Below, in pieces: positions 38,651 to 46,925 of a stretch of 64,000 bases of DNA. Made by a program: the position numbers and the translations under genes. Every line of letters begins with the position of its first letter. Position 1 is the first letter of the stretch. Under the pieces are notes generated by a model, which made no database searches, was not told where the DNA came from, and saw only the letters and a program-made list of their open reading frames with translations. Source of the stretch: Gilvimarinus gilvus (lineage in GTDB: Bacteria > Pseudomonadota > Gammaproteobacteria > Pseudomonadales > Cellvibrionaceae); NCBI RefSeq assembly GCF_030518155.1, contig NZ_JAULRU010000583.1, forward strand, positions 62,001 through 126,000, in the 5' to 3' direction.

Positions 38651-41119
38651 GTGTTAGCTTGGCATTTACTTTGGCGCAATTGGCGCAGTGGTGAAATTAA
38701 ATTACTGGCGGTAGCACTGGCGCTGGCGGTTACCGTCGTTAGCGCCATTGCGCTCTTTACCGATCGATTGGAAGGCACTTTGCTTGAGCAGAGCAACTCG
38801 TTACTTGGCGCCGACCGTTTAGTCAAAAGCAATCAAGCTCACAAAAAAGAGTGGGAGGTGCAGGCTGAGCGTGACGATGTTAGTTACTCGCGCGTCGCAC
38901 ACTTTTCATCCATGATCTTTGCTGGCGATGAAATGCATTTGGCCGCGGTTAAGGCGGTGGCCAATAACTATCCTTTGCGAGGTTACATTGACGTCAGTAC
39001 AACGCCTTTCGCCACCGACCCTGCTTTGATTGAGCGCGCCCAAGGCGTTCCTGCGCCTGGAGAAATTTGGGTGGATTCCAGGTTGTTGCCCCTGCTGCAT
39101 ATCGAATTAGGCGAATCGCTGCAAGTCGGCGAGCATGAGCTTGTGGCGACTAAGGTGGTGGTGAGCGAGCCCGATGGAAGCGGCCCGTTTAGTATGATGG
39201 GAGCTCGCATCATCATGAACTGGGAGGATCTGGCAAAAACTCGCGTTATTCAACCAGGCAGTCGTGTTGAGTATCAATGGTTGCTGGCCGGCAGCTCATC
39301 CGATATGAACGCATTTATGAGTTGGCTCGAGCCGCAACTGTCCGATCACGACGAGGTAATGGACATTGAAAATGCTCAGCGCCGTTTGCAAGGGACCTTG
39401 CAAACCGGCCGCCGTTTTTTAGTACTGGCGGCTATCATGGGTGTTTTGTTGGCAGGTGTGGCTATTGCTTTGGCGGCGCGCCAGTTCGCCGAGCGCCATG
39501 TCAATCAGGTGGCTTTGTTGAAAAGTCTTGGCACATCCTCTCAGCGGATCAGACAGCTTTATCTGGTGCAACTGTTGCTGCTGGCGACTGTCGCGTCATT
39601 GCTCGGGCTAGCCGTTGGTGCAGGCTTACAGGCGTTAATCGCCCAGATTGTACACAATATCTATCAAGTAACCATGGCCAAAGCCACGATAACCCCGTTT
39701 ATTTTGTCTTTGCTGAGTGGGCCGTTAGCATTAGTAGGGTTTGCGTTACCCAGCTTGTGGTTTTTGCCGAAGGTGCCACCTATTAAAGTTCTACGCCAGG
39801 AGTTAAGTGTCAGTAAAGGGGCTGTCGGTTGGCAAATAGCCATGGCGAGCTTGGTGCTGGTGATATTGGTTGGCGTGTTCGGACGCGATTTAACCTTAGG
39901 GGTTACCGTTCTGGCGGCCTTGGCGGTGGTGGGTGTGCTGACCGGAGGCATGGCCTTCGGGTTGCTTGCTGTGGGAAAAAAGGCGGGCGCGCAGGCGGGT
40001 AGTCGCTGGCGTTTAGCCTGGGCGAGCATACAGCGTCGTCGGGGTGCCAGCGTTTTGCAGGTGGTGGTTTTCGCGACCGCCATTATGTTGCTACTGACTC
40101 TGACTATCGTGCGCACTTCGTTGATTGAAGAGTGGCAGGTGAAGGTGCCAGAGAATGCGCCGAATCACTTTTTAATCAATGTTGCGCCGAGCGAGGTTGA
40201 CGACTTTAAACAGCTGTTGGCCGATGACGAGCTAAAGGTAGAACCACTGTTTCCAATGGTGCGCGGTCGCTTAACGCATATTGATGGCGAGCCAAAGCCC
40301 GAAGACACCCTAAACCGAGAGGCGTCTTTAACCTGGACGGGTGAGTTGTCGGAGGACAACGAGGTGGTTGCCGGACAGTGGTGGGATACCTGGCAGCGCT
40401 CGCAGCTGCCAGGTGTTTCAGTTGAACACGAAGTGGCAGAGCGGTTGGGGATTGAGCTTGGCAGTCAACTTACCTTTTCGATTGGCGGCTTAATCGCACA
40501 GGCCGAAGTGGCGAGCTTTCGATCGCTACAGTGGGAATCACTAAGGCCCAACTTTTATTTTATTTTTGAGCCGGGCGCGTTAGATGATTACGCACCCATG
40601 TATATGACCAGTGTGTACTTGCCCCCTGAAAAAAAGCAGTTTATTAACACGCTGTTAACTCGCTACCCGACGATCGTGGTACTTGAGTTGGATCGTATTA
40701 TCAATCAGATTCGCGACATTGTTGCACAGGTTAGCGATGGCGTGGGGCTGGTTTTATTGATGGTGCTGTTGGGCGGGTGTTTAGTATTGATCGCCGCAGT
40801 AACCGGTAGTATCGATGCCAGAAAGCAAGAGGCCGGCTTGCTTCGGGCCCTAGGCGCGCCGCGTCGCTTGCTGGTGGGGAGTATCTGGATTGAGTTTGCA
40901 CTGTTGGGCTTTTGTGCGGGCTTTATCGCCGTCGTTGCTTCAGAGGCATTGTTGCTCGGCTTACAGGTATATGTGTTTCGGGTTCCTGTGCAACCACATT
41001 ATTTTTACTGGTTGGCAACACCCATTGCGGGTGCCTTGTTTGTAAGCAGCTTGGGCGCCATTAGTTGTCGGCATTCGGTTACCACGCCGCCGGCGACGGT
41101 ACTGCGCGAGGCGCTCTAG
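38651..41119 (+). CDS. ybbP: ABC transporter permease YbbP (FtsX/MacB-type)
   Basis: An 822-residue inner-membrane protein with one membrane helix near the N-terminus, a large periplasmic domain, and two FtsX-type three-helix units (about 255-370 and 690-815), plus extra helices in between (about 390-440, 470-495). GSIDARKQEAGLLRALGAPRR is the coupling-helix region of the second unit. The start is GTG at 38651 after AGGGGG. With YbbA it forms a family-wide conserved exporter-like machine of unknown substrate next to tesA. Confidence 0.9.
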   Translation: MLAWHLLWRNWRSGEIKLLAVALALAVTVVSAIALFTDRLEGTLLEQSNSLLGADRLVKSNQAHKKEWEVQAERDDVSYSRVAHFSSMIFAGDEMHLAAVKAVANNYPLRGYIDVSTTPFATDPALIERAQGVPAPGEIWVDSRLLPLLHIELGESLQVGEHELVATKVVVSEPDGSGPFSMMGARIIMNWEDLAKTRVIQPGSRVEYQWLLAGSSSDMNAFMSWLEPQLSDHDEVMDIENAQRRLQGTLQTGRRFLVLAAIMGVLLAGVAIALAARQFAERHVNQVALLKSLGTSSQRIRQLYLVQLLLLATVASLLGLAVGAGLQALIAQIVHNIYQVTMAKATITPFILSLLSGPLALVGFALPSLWFLPKVPPIKVLRQELSVSKGAVGWQIAMASLVLVILVGVFGRDLTLGVTVLAALAVVGVLTGGMAFGLLAVGKKAGAQAGSRWRLAWASIQRRRGASVLQVVVFATAIMLLLTLTIVRTSLIEEWQVKVPENAPNHFLINVAPSEVDDFKQLLADDELKVEPLFPMVRGRLTHIDGEPKPEDTLNREASLTWTGELSEDNEVVAGQWWDTWQRSQLPGVSVEHEVAERLGIELGSQLTFSIGGLIAQAEVASFRSLQWESLRPNFYFIFEPGALDDYAPMYMTSVYLPPEKKQFINTLLTRYPTIVVLELDRIINQIRDIVAQVSDGVGLVLLMVLLGGCLVLIAAVTGSIDARKQEAGLLRALGAPRRLLVGSIWIEFALLGFCAGFIAVVASEALLLGLQVYVFRVPVQPHYFYWLATPIAGALFVSSLGAISCRHSVTTPPATVLREAL

Positions 41120-41238
41120 TCGAGCCAGTGAGCCAGCAAACAACGCTCTTTTCGATTGCAGGCACTACTGCTAGGATAGTGGGGCGAAATATTTAATGTT
41201 AAGGTGTCGTCGAGACGTCACCTGACACGGAAGTGCGT

Positions 41239-42564
41239 ATGCTTATTGTCCCCATCCAAGGCCGGCCCGACTGGAGTCGCCCCCCTTTGATCACACTGGC
41301 ATTGATTTGTGTCAATGTGCTCGTTTTTCTGCTTTATCAATCCCCGGACAATGACAAATTGGCTTTGGCTGGGGATGTTTATCAAGACTACCAGTTAGGT
41401 GTTGCTGAGCTCCCCCTCTATCGCGACTATCATGCCGAACAATTTCCGCTCGATGCTCCTGTTGATATAGAAGCGCAAGAGCTCGTCAATTATGTGCTCT
41501 TTGATCGAGCCTTCGATGCTTATTTGCAAGAGCGGTGGGAGCAGGGTGCTATTGATGTGCAGACCTTCCCGCAGTGGCGACAACATAGGCTAGAGTTTGA
41601 ATCCTTGCGCAATCGGGCAAGCTCTATTGCGGCGGGGCTGACGCCCGCAGAATCTAAGCCGATTACGTTTTTAACCAGCATGTTTCTGCATGGTGGATGG
41701 GAACACCTGATTGGCAACATGGTGTTCTTATTTCTGTTTGGTTTTACGTTGGAGATGGCACTTCGTCCATGGGTTTTTCTGGGAATGTACTTAGTAAGTG
41801 GGGTGTCGGCTGACCTCCTGTTCATTGCCTTTAACTCTAACTCGTGGGTGCCATTAGTCGGTGCCTCAGGTGCTATCTCTGGTTTGATGGGGATGTATTT
41901 AGCGCTGTATCGATTGCGCACTATTCGCTTTTTTTATGCCATATTCTTTTATTTTGGAGAGTTCAAAGCGCCGGCACTGTGGGTCTTTCCGTTATGGATT
42001 GGAAAAGAGCTGTATGGCCATTTTTTTGTGGAATCCAATACGGCCTATTGGGCGCATGTCGGTGGGCTGTTAGCGGGGGCAGGATTAATGCTGCTTCTGC
42101 CTTCTGCTCGGCAAGAATTTTCTCAAAAAGAGGAGGAGGCTGAGCAAGGGGATGACTTGCAACGCAAGTTGGGTGAAGTTAAGGCCGCCCGGGCGCAGCT
42201 AGATTTTGATAAGGCGCGTCGGCGTGTGCGCCTTTTATGCCAGCAGTATCCAGATAGTCCTGAGCCTTGGATGCTAAATTTCCAGCTTTATAAGCTGCAG
42301 CCCGCACAGCGTGTTTTTCATGAGCAAACTTTGGCCTTTGTTCGTCGTTTTGTAGCGCAACCTTCACCGTCACAGGAGTGGGTAGAGCGGGCCGGCGAAT
42401 TGTTGCATGAGTACAAACAGCTCTCACCCAAGACGCCGGCTTTGACCGCAAAGGCCTCATTAGCGATCGCCAATGCTTATAAGCGTGCTGGGCAAACCAG
42501 TGTGGCACGCCAGTGGCTCGATTTTGCCAACGCTAAAGGTCAAAATCCTCGCATGCTCACTTAA
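41239..42564 (+). CDS. Rhomboid family intramembrane serine protease with C-terminal helical extension
   Basis: A 441-residue inner-membrane protease. A first helix (17-34) is followed by an unusually long periplasmic-side insert (about 35-140), then the rhomboid core with HGGWEHLIGN (His151, His155, Asn159), nucleophile Ser210 in GASGAISG, and His263 in YWAHVGGLLAG. A cytosolic tail (about 285-441) has helical TPR-like character. ATG 41239 is preferred to GTG 41233 because of GGAAG spacing. It is convergent to a zinc-finger/TPR membrane protein; substrates are unknown. Confidence 0.9.
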   Translation: MLIVPIQGRPDWSRPPLITLALICVNVLVFLLYQSPDNDKLALAGDVYQDYQLGVAELPLYRDYHAEQFPLDAPVDIEAQELVNYVLFDRAFDAYLQERWEQGAIDVQTFPQWRQHRLEFESLRNRASSIAAGLTPAESKPITFLTSMFLHGGWEHLIGNMVFLFLFGFTLEMALRPWVFLGMYLVSGVSADLLFIAFNSNSWVPLVGASGAISGLMGMYLALYRLRTIRFFYAIFFYFGEFKAPALWVFPLWIGKELYGHFFVESNTAYWAHVGGLLAGAGLMLLLPSARQEFSQKEEEAEQGDDLQRKLGEVKAARAQLDFDKARRRVRLLCQQYPDSPEPWMLNFQLYKLQPAQRVFHEQTLAFVRRFVAQPSPSQEWVERAGELLHEYKQLSPKTPALTAKASLAIANAYKRAGQTSVARQWLDFANAKGQNPRMLT

Positions 42565-42584
42565 AGGGATTCTGGGTCCTCAGA

Positions 42585-44027
42585 CTAAGTTGAAGAGATA
42601 AATTCAAGTAGGCTTTCAAATTGCTGCCGTTCTGAGCACTGGGGTTTTACTTTCAGTATGTAGCGGGCTATAGCGCACGCCTTCTCATCGTCGTTAAGAT
42701 TCTCCGAGAACACCTTGGCAGTTAACAAATAGACGGCGGGAAGTAAGGGGTCATTCGGACTGTATTTGTGGTGGTTGTGAAAAAGCCTAATAGCATTGCG
42801 GAAATGCCCCTGTCGAACCAAATGTTGGGCGACTACCAGTGCTCTACGAGTGCTTTCCAATTTGAAAGTGGGGTGTCGGGATTGCACGTCAAGTACAATC
42901 GAAGTTGCCTTCGCCGGCGCTTGCTGTTCAAACATTAAATCGACAAGGTATTGACCATGGTTCACCAATGCTTGATCGTCGTTTAGCAGCATTAGCAGTT
43001 TGTGATACTGCAGATGCAGTTCAATGTCATCACGAACGTCCTCAAGAGCTTGGCGCAGAACTTTTCGGGCTTTTTCATGTTGCTGGTCGCTGATGAGTAC
43101 CGCGGTGCTGCCTAGTGCTTTGGCTCGTAAAAATTGTTGCTCATCTAAATCACTCTCCTGGCGCGCTTTGCTGACAAAGCCCAGTTCACTTTGGTATTCA
43201 TACAGTACATACCCAAGCATTGCGTATAACACCAGTGTGAAGTAGTTGGAAATACTATTGAGCAAAACGATGGCGATAAAAGATGGCTCCTCTGAAGCGG
43301 TTTCTACGCTGCCTTGCGGCGTCATAAATAAGTCTGCAATCACATAGGGACCGGCTGCTACCGCTTGTGAGCAAAACCAAAGCAACAGGTAGGGCCAGCC
43401 AATTGTCAGCATAAAATGCAGTAGATTGAAAGGGTTTATGGCGCGCCGGATGGACTTATCTACGGCCAGAACAACCACGCTGGCAGGTAAGGCGAATGCC
43501 ATGAACGCTAAAATAAGTAACCCAAATAAGCTTGATATACCGCTGGCTATGAGCACCGCGAGGCCCATTAATACAAAAAGGCCTATTTGACGGAGAAAAA
43601 GGTGATGCTCGTCGCCTTGTAAAATTGAACTTATTGCGGGGGCCGCCGTTACACCTTCGCCGCGAGTTGTAATTATGGCCAAGCCGTACTTAATCACGGT
43701 GGCGAGGCAAAACAAACTGACCAGAAGTCCCAGAAGCCCGGACTGAATGATCATTGGTAAGAGAGTCACAAGCGCTATTAACAATAGGGATTGGGATTGA
43801 AAAGGATAAGCTAAAAAATGCGGCAGCCGTTGCCAGAAGGGTTTCGCATCGGTAGCAAGCCCCAAGTCATTCAGGGAGGCTTCACAGCGCACACATAAAG
43901 GGCCCTTGCGTCCCCAGTGGTGGCTGTCCCCTTCGGGAATGCATCGTTCACCATAATAAGTTTGACAGTCGGGGCAGTTCCAGCGCGCGGATGTCCCCGG
44001 GAAAAAGTCGCAGTCTAGTTTGGCCAT
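42585..44027 (-). CDS. Membrane protein with N-terminal zinc finger and C-terminal TPR-like region
   Basis: A 480-residue protein of three parts. Residues 1-50 carry a B-box-like cysteine/histidine set (Cys6, Cys18, Cys21, Cys29, His36-37, Cys45, Cys48) with the phrase GPLCVRCE. Residues about 70-300 hold roughly six membrane helices, DUF4013-like in layout. Residues about 310-480 are helical repeats of TPR type. The layout suggests a scaffold that binds proteins on the cytosolic side. No exact family is recognised. It is convergent with the rhomboid gene, 20 bases apart, and both end in helical repeats. Confidence 0.75.
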   Translation of the reverse strand: MAKLDCDFFPGTSARWNCPDCQTYYGERCIPEGDSHHWGRKGPLCVRCEASLNDLGLATDAKPFWQRLPHFLAYPFQSQSLLLIALVTLLPMIIQSGLLGLLVSLFCLATVIKYGLAIITTRGEGVTAAPAISSILQGDEHHLFLRQIGLFVLMGLAVLIASGISSLFGLLILAFMAFALPASVVVLAVDKSIRRAINPFNLLHFMLTIGWPYLLLWFCSQAVAAGPYVIADLFMTPQGSVETASEEPSFIAIVLLNSISNYFTLVLYAMLGYVLYEYQSELGFVSKARQESDLDEQQFLRAKALGSTAVLISDQQHEKARKVLRQALEDVRDDIELHLQYHKLLMLLNDDQALVNHGQYLVDLMFEQQAPAKATSIVLDVQSRHPTFKLESTRRALVVAQHLVRQGHFRNAIRLFHNHHKYSPNDPLLPAVYLLTAKVFSENLNDDEKACAIARYILKVKPQCSERQQFESLLEFISST

Positions 44028-44197
44028 AGCTTACACTCCCTGTACGGCAAAGCCTAGTTACGTAAGCTTTGATATCTAAAGTCACATATTTTGAGTTATT
44101 TTCCGCATTATATCAGAATGTTGAACGCCAGCAGAGAAAACGAGTGTTTCGCTGTTAACGTAAGGTCGCTATTGAAATGGCGAGAGCTTGCTAAGCG

Positions 44198-45154
44198 CTA
44201 TTTTATAGAGCCGCGTTTCTCGCTAATGTGATAACGCGGCCTTTGTTTGATTTCGTTGTAGATTTTGGCCAAATACTCGCCTATTACTCCAAGGCTCAAA
44301 AGTTGAACACTACCGATAAAAAGTAGCGGGGCAAGAATTGATGCCCAGCCGGGAATGGCGGTGTCACCAATCAGACGAATTCCCAGTACCCATACAATCA
44401 TCAGCATGGATAAGCCGCTGGCGCAAATTCCCAACACCGTAATGGCTCGCAATGGCGCGGTGGAGAAGCTGGATATGCCGCTCCAGGCGAGTGACAGCAT
44501 TTTGCGTAATGGATATTTACTTTCACCGGCAACCCGCACTTGACGGTCATACTCGACAGTACTGGATGGAAAACCTACCTCCCGGACAATACCGCGTAAA
44601 AACAGTTGGCTCTCTCGGTATTCCAGCATTGCGTTTAGTGCGCGGCGAGACATTAGGCGAAAGTCGGCGTGATTAAAAACCAGGTCGACTCCCATGCGGC
44701 GCATTAAAGAGTAATACCCTTCGGCGGTGGCGCGCTTGAAAAAGGTGTCGGCATCACGTGCGGCGCGAACACCGTACACGACATCGTTGCCTTTGTGGTG
44801 CTCATCCACCATTTTCTCAATGTTACTCGGGTCATCCTGCAAGTCGGCATCGATACTCACGATGATGTCCCCAACGCAGTTTTCTAATCCTGCAATCAGT
44901 GCATACTGGTGGCCGCGATTGCGTGATAACTTGAATCCTACGACTTGCCCTTGATGATCACTGCAGGCCCGCTCAATTTGCTCCCAGGTATTGTCTGTAC
45001 TGCCATCGTCCACTAAGTAGAGTTTGGAGTCGGCGCTTATCTTGTTGCGCGCTACTAAGTCATTCAAAGTGGCCAGCAATACAGGTAAACTGCTTGGCAG
45101 CATTTCTTCTTCGTTGTAGCACGGCACGACAATGGCCAAAGAGGTGTTTTCCAT
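44198..45154 (-). CDS. Polyprenol-phosphate glycosyltransferase GtrB-like (GT2)
   Basis: A 318-residue GT2 enzyme that moves a sugar from UDP-sugar to undecaprenyl phosphate on the cytoplasmic face. IVVPCYNEEE, VDDGSTDNT, NRGHQYALIAGLE and the metal-binding DADLQDDPS mark the GT-A domain; two membrane helices follow (about 235-260 and 270-295), as in GtrB/DPM-like proteins. It begins four bases after gtrA ends, so the two form one operon. The third component that would transfer the sugar to its acceptor is not in the window. Confidence 0.9.
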   Translation of the reverse strand: MENTSLAIVVPCYNEEEMLPSSLPVLLATLNDLVARNKISADSKLYLVDDGSTDNTWEQIERACSDHQGQVVGFKLSRNRGHQYALIAGLENCVGDIIVSIDADLQDDPSNIEKMVDEHHKGNDVVYGVRAARDADTFFKRATAEGYYSLMRRMGVDLVFNHADFRLMSRRALNAMLEYRESQLFLRGIVREVGFPSSTVEYDRQVRVAGESKYPLRKMLSLAWSGISSFSTAPLRAITVLGICASGLSMLMIVWVLGIRLIGDTAIPGWASILAPLLFIGSVQLLSLGVIGEYLAKIYNEIKQRPRYHISEKRGSIK

Positions 45155-45158
45155 GATG

Positions 45159-45587
45159 TTATCGATAGGTCCAATGTTTATGCAATAGATAGTTGCTGCT
45201 TAGGGTAACGCCGGTGGCGACAATTTGCGAGAATATATAGTGCGGGAATAGCTGTTGCGCCAGATAAAACGCTATTGTATTGAGGGCCAGACCTATGACA
45301 ACGGTAGCGGCGAAGCGCGCACTGGCAGTGCTGTGATCGCCGGTTGCCTGAAAGGTGAAGTAATAGTTTGCCAAATAGTTGAATATGGCAGATCCAGCAT
45401 AGCCCATTGCAGAGCAGTACACATGGGGTAGAGGCGTTAGTTCGGCGAACAGAATAAGTAGAATATATTGCAGCCCTGTAGCAGCGCCGCCTACGAGTAA
45501 AAACCGGCCAAAGCGCATTTGGTAAAGACGCTTAAGGTATGTTTTTATCACAGTTTTATTTGGCTCGGTCTGGTCGAAGTTCATCAA
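45159..45587 (-). CDS. GtrA family membrane protein (lipid-linked sugar flippase)
   Basis: A 142-residue protein with four membrane helices, matching the GtrA/DPMS3 family: RFGRFLLVGGAATGLQYILL, YAGSAIFNYLANYYFTF, and TGVTLSSNYLLHKHWTY. GtrA proteins are thought to flip undecaprenyl-phosphate-linked sugars across the inner membrane. It is the first gene of gtrA-gtrB. Confidence 0.9.
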   Translation of the reverse strand: MMNFDQTEPNKTVIKTYLKRLYQMRFGRFLLVGGAATGLQYILLILFAELTPLPHVYCSAMGYAGSAIFNYLANYYFTFQATGDHSTASARFAATVVIGLALNTIAFYLAQQLFPHYIFSQIVATGVTLSSNYLLHKHWTYR

Positions 45588-45700
45588 GATGCCATTTCCT
45601 GGTGGACGTTGGATTTGGTCTCTGGCTATAGTGAAAGAACGTTATATCACGCTGCGGGCAATAACTGTACGCAACGCAAGATAAATATGAGGAGTGGTGT

Positions 45701-45955
45701 ATGGCACAGGAAAATCTTAACCAGTTGATCGGGCGCTTACATGAGCTTTTTGGTTCTGACGAAGAGAGCCCAGCTCAGCAGCGTTTAATGGCAGAGCTTA
45801 CCCGGCACACTCACGCTGAAGGTACGCAGGAAGAACCCGACCCCAAGCCGTTAGATACACTGGAGTCTATGCTGGAAGAGTTTGAAGGAGAGCACCCGCA
45901 AGTTTCTGCGGTATTGGGCCAAATCATAACGACCCTGAAAAATATGGGAGTGTGA
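45701..45955 (+). CDS. DUF4404 family small acidic protein
   Basis: An 84-residue acidic cytosolic protein, two helices separated by a charged linker (EEPDPKPLDTLE), ending IITTLKNMGV; this matches DUF4404, a family without a known function. GGAG precedes the ATG. It is divergent from gtrA by 113 bases and convergent to the following 79-residue gene. Confidence 0.8.
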   Translation: MAQENLNQLIGRLHELFGSDEESPAQQRLMAELTRHTHAEGTQEEPDPKPLDTLESMLEEFEGEHPQVSAVLGQIITTLKNMGV

Positions 45956-45969
45956 CACGGGGCTGGGCG

Positions 45970-46209
45970 TTAAGCCCAGCCTACAGCGGCGCGAGCGCGC
46001 TCGATATACATATACTCGGTTTTTCCTGTAGCCGGGTGCAAAATGTGTTTGAGGTGATGATGGTCCATCGTCGAACCCATATATTCCCAGCAAAAGCCTT
46101 CGTTGATGCACAGGTGATCGCCATCGTTGAGCCGATAGCCTGCTAGCTCGTCCCACATTTTGGCCCACTCTGGGTGCGATACGTCCAGATATTCCATCAC
46201 TTTCACCAT
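45970..46209 (-). CDS. Small conserved-looking hypothetical protein, His/aromatic rich
   Basis: A 79-residue soluble protein with VSHPEWAKMWDELAG, then NEGFCWEYMGSTMDHHHLKHILHP and EYMYIERA. The DHHHLKH run and the single Cys suggest possible metal contact, but no family is recognised. Two closely spaced starts exist (46209 and 46197). A perfect TTGACA lies upstream on the minus strand. No function is proposed. Confidence 0.6.
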   Translation of the reverse strand: MVKVMEYLDVSHPEWAKMWDELAGYRLNDGDHLCINEGFCWEYMGSTMDHHHLKHILHPATGKTEYMYIERARAAVGWA

Positions 46210-46234
46210 TTACTTTTAGCGTTATCCTTACACT

Positions 46235-46262
46235 ATTGTGTATATCTGAGAAAAATTGTCAA
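46235..46262 (-). promoter_or_regulatory. Candidate promoter for the 79-residue protein
   Basis: On the minus strand TTGACA (46257-46262) is followed by a 16-base spacer and CACAAT (46235-46240). The -35 is consensus and the -10 is moderate; the gene begins about 20 bases after the predicted start site. Confidence 0.4.
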
Positions 46263-46400
46263 GAGTATATTCTAAGTATCTGATTAATATGAGGAATCGT
46301 CACGTTTAGTTTGCTGGCTTTTGGGCTTTTTCACGTTATTTTACACCGATTAATATCCATTTAACGTCGAATCGTTGGCAGTTTTACGTAAAATACGAGC

Positions 46401-46431
46401 TTGACCTTAACCTTACTGGAAGGTTTAGTAT
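46401..46431 (+). promoter_or_regulatory. MerR/CueR-type promoter-operator with 19-base spacer
   Basis: TTGACC (46401-46406) and TAGTAT (46426-46431) are separated by 19 bases, the stretched spacing typical of MerR-family activated promoters. The spacer holds the dyad ACCTT...AAGGT with CTTACTGGAAGGT, close to copper-responsive CueR operators. It lies in front of the CueR-like gene itself, so the regulator probably activates its own operon with the permease. Confidence 0.8.
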
Positions 46432-46432
46432 G

Positions 46433-46481
46433 ATGACGGATGACGGATGACGGATGACGGATGACGGATGACGGATGACGG
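46433..46481 (+). repeat. Seven perfect tandem copies of ATGACGG
   Basis: ATGACGG is repeated seven times without interruption (46433-46481), then a degenerate ACGAGGG copy supplies the ribosome site (GAGGG, 46484-46488) of the CueR-like gene. The array sits between the -10 element and the start codon, so it would form the 5' leader of the mRNA. It is not a CRISPR array; the unit is 7 bases with no spacers. Confidence 0.95.
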
Positions 46482-46496
46482 ACGAGGGAATATGCA

Positions 46497-46925
46497 ATGA
46501 AGATTGGTGAGGCTGCCCGAGCTACGGGGCTTAGTGCTAAATCGATACGCTATTATGAGTCGTTGGGCTTAGTGCAAAGTCTGCGTCGTGATAATGGATA
46601 TCGCGAGTACGATTCTGCGGCGATACAAGAGCTAAATTTGCTCGCTCGCGCCAGACGAGTGGGGTTTTCTCTGGAGGAGTGTCGGTATTTGGTGTCGCTG
46701 CTCAACAATCAGTCGCGTCACAGTGCGGACGTAAAGCAGCAAGTACTACAGAAAGTGGCGCAATTAGATGAGCAGCTGGTACACCTGACCCAAATGCGCA
46801 ATACCTTATTGGAATTGGCAGATCGCTGTCAGGGAGATGAAGGCCCAGAATGTGCGATATTACAAGATCTTTCCTCGGCCAACACCGGTATGCGATTTAC
46901 TTTAGTGGAGGATGAAAATGGTTGA
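46497..46925 (+). CDS. cueR: CueR-like MerR-family metal sensor
   Basis: A 142-residue MerR-family activator, with the winged helix (KIGEAARATGLSAKSIRYYE...NGYREYD), the dimerisation helix (about 78-110) and the metal loop Cys111-x7-Cys119, matching Cys112/Cys120 of E. coli CueR. Ser76 in SRHSADVK matches the CueR residue (Ser77) that marks monovalent Cu/Ag/Au sensors rather than Cys of Hg/Zn sensors. It sits behind its own stretched-spacer promoter and overlaps the permease gene by 8 bases. Cu(I) is the likely signal; Ag or Au cannot be excluded. Confidence 0.88.
   Translation: MKIGEAARATGLSAKSIRYYESLGLVQSLRRDNGYREYDSAAIQELNLLARARRVGFSLEECRYLVSLLNNQSRHSADVKQQVLQKVAQLDEQLVHLTQMRNTLLELADRCQGDEGPECAILQDLSSANTGMRFTLVEDENG

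Noticed and set aside
41201-41222. Imperfect palindrome before the rhomboid gene as operator or terminator
   Set aside because: One mismatch and no T-run or known motif; nothing ties it to a function.
46433-46481. Possible CRISPR array
   Set aside because: The repeats are 7 bases and directly adjacent, with no spacers and no cas genes.
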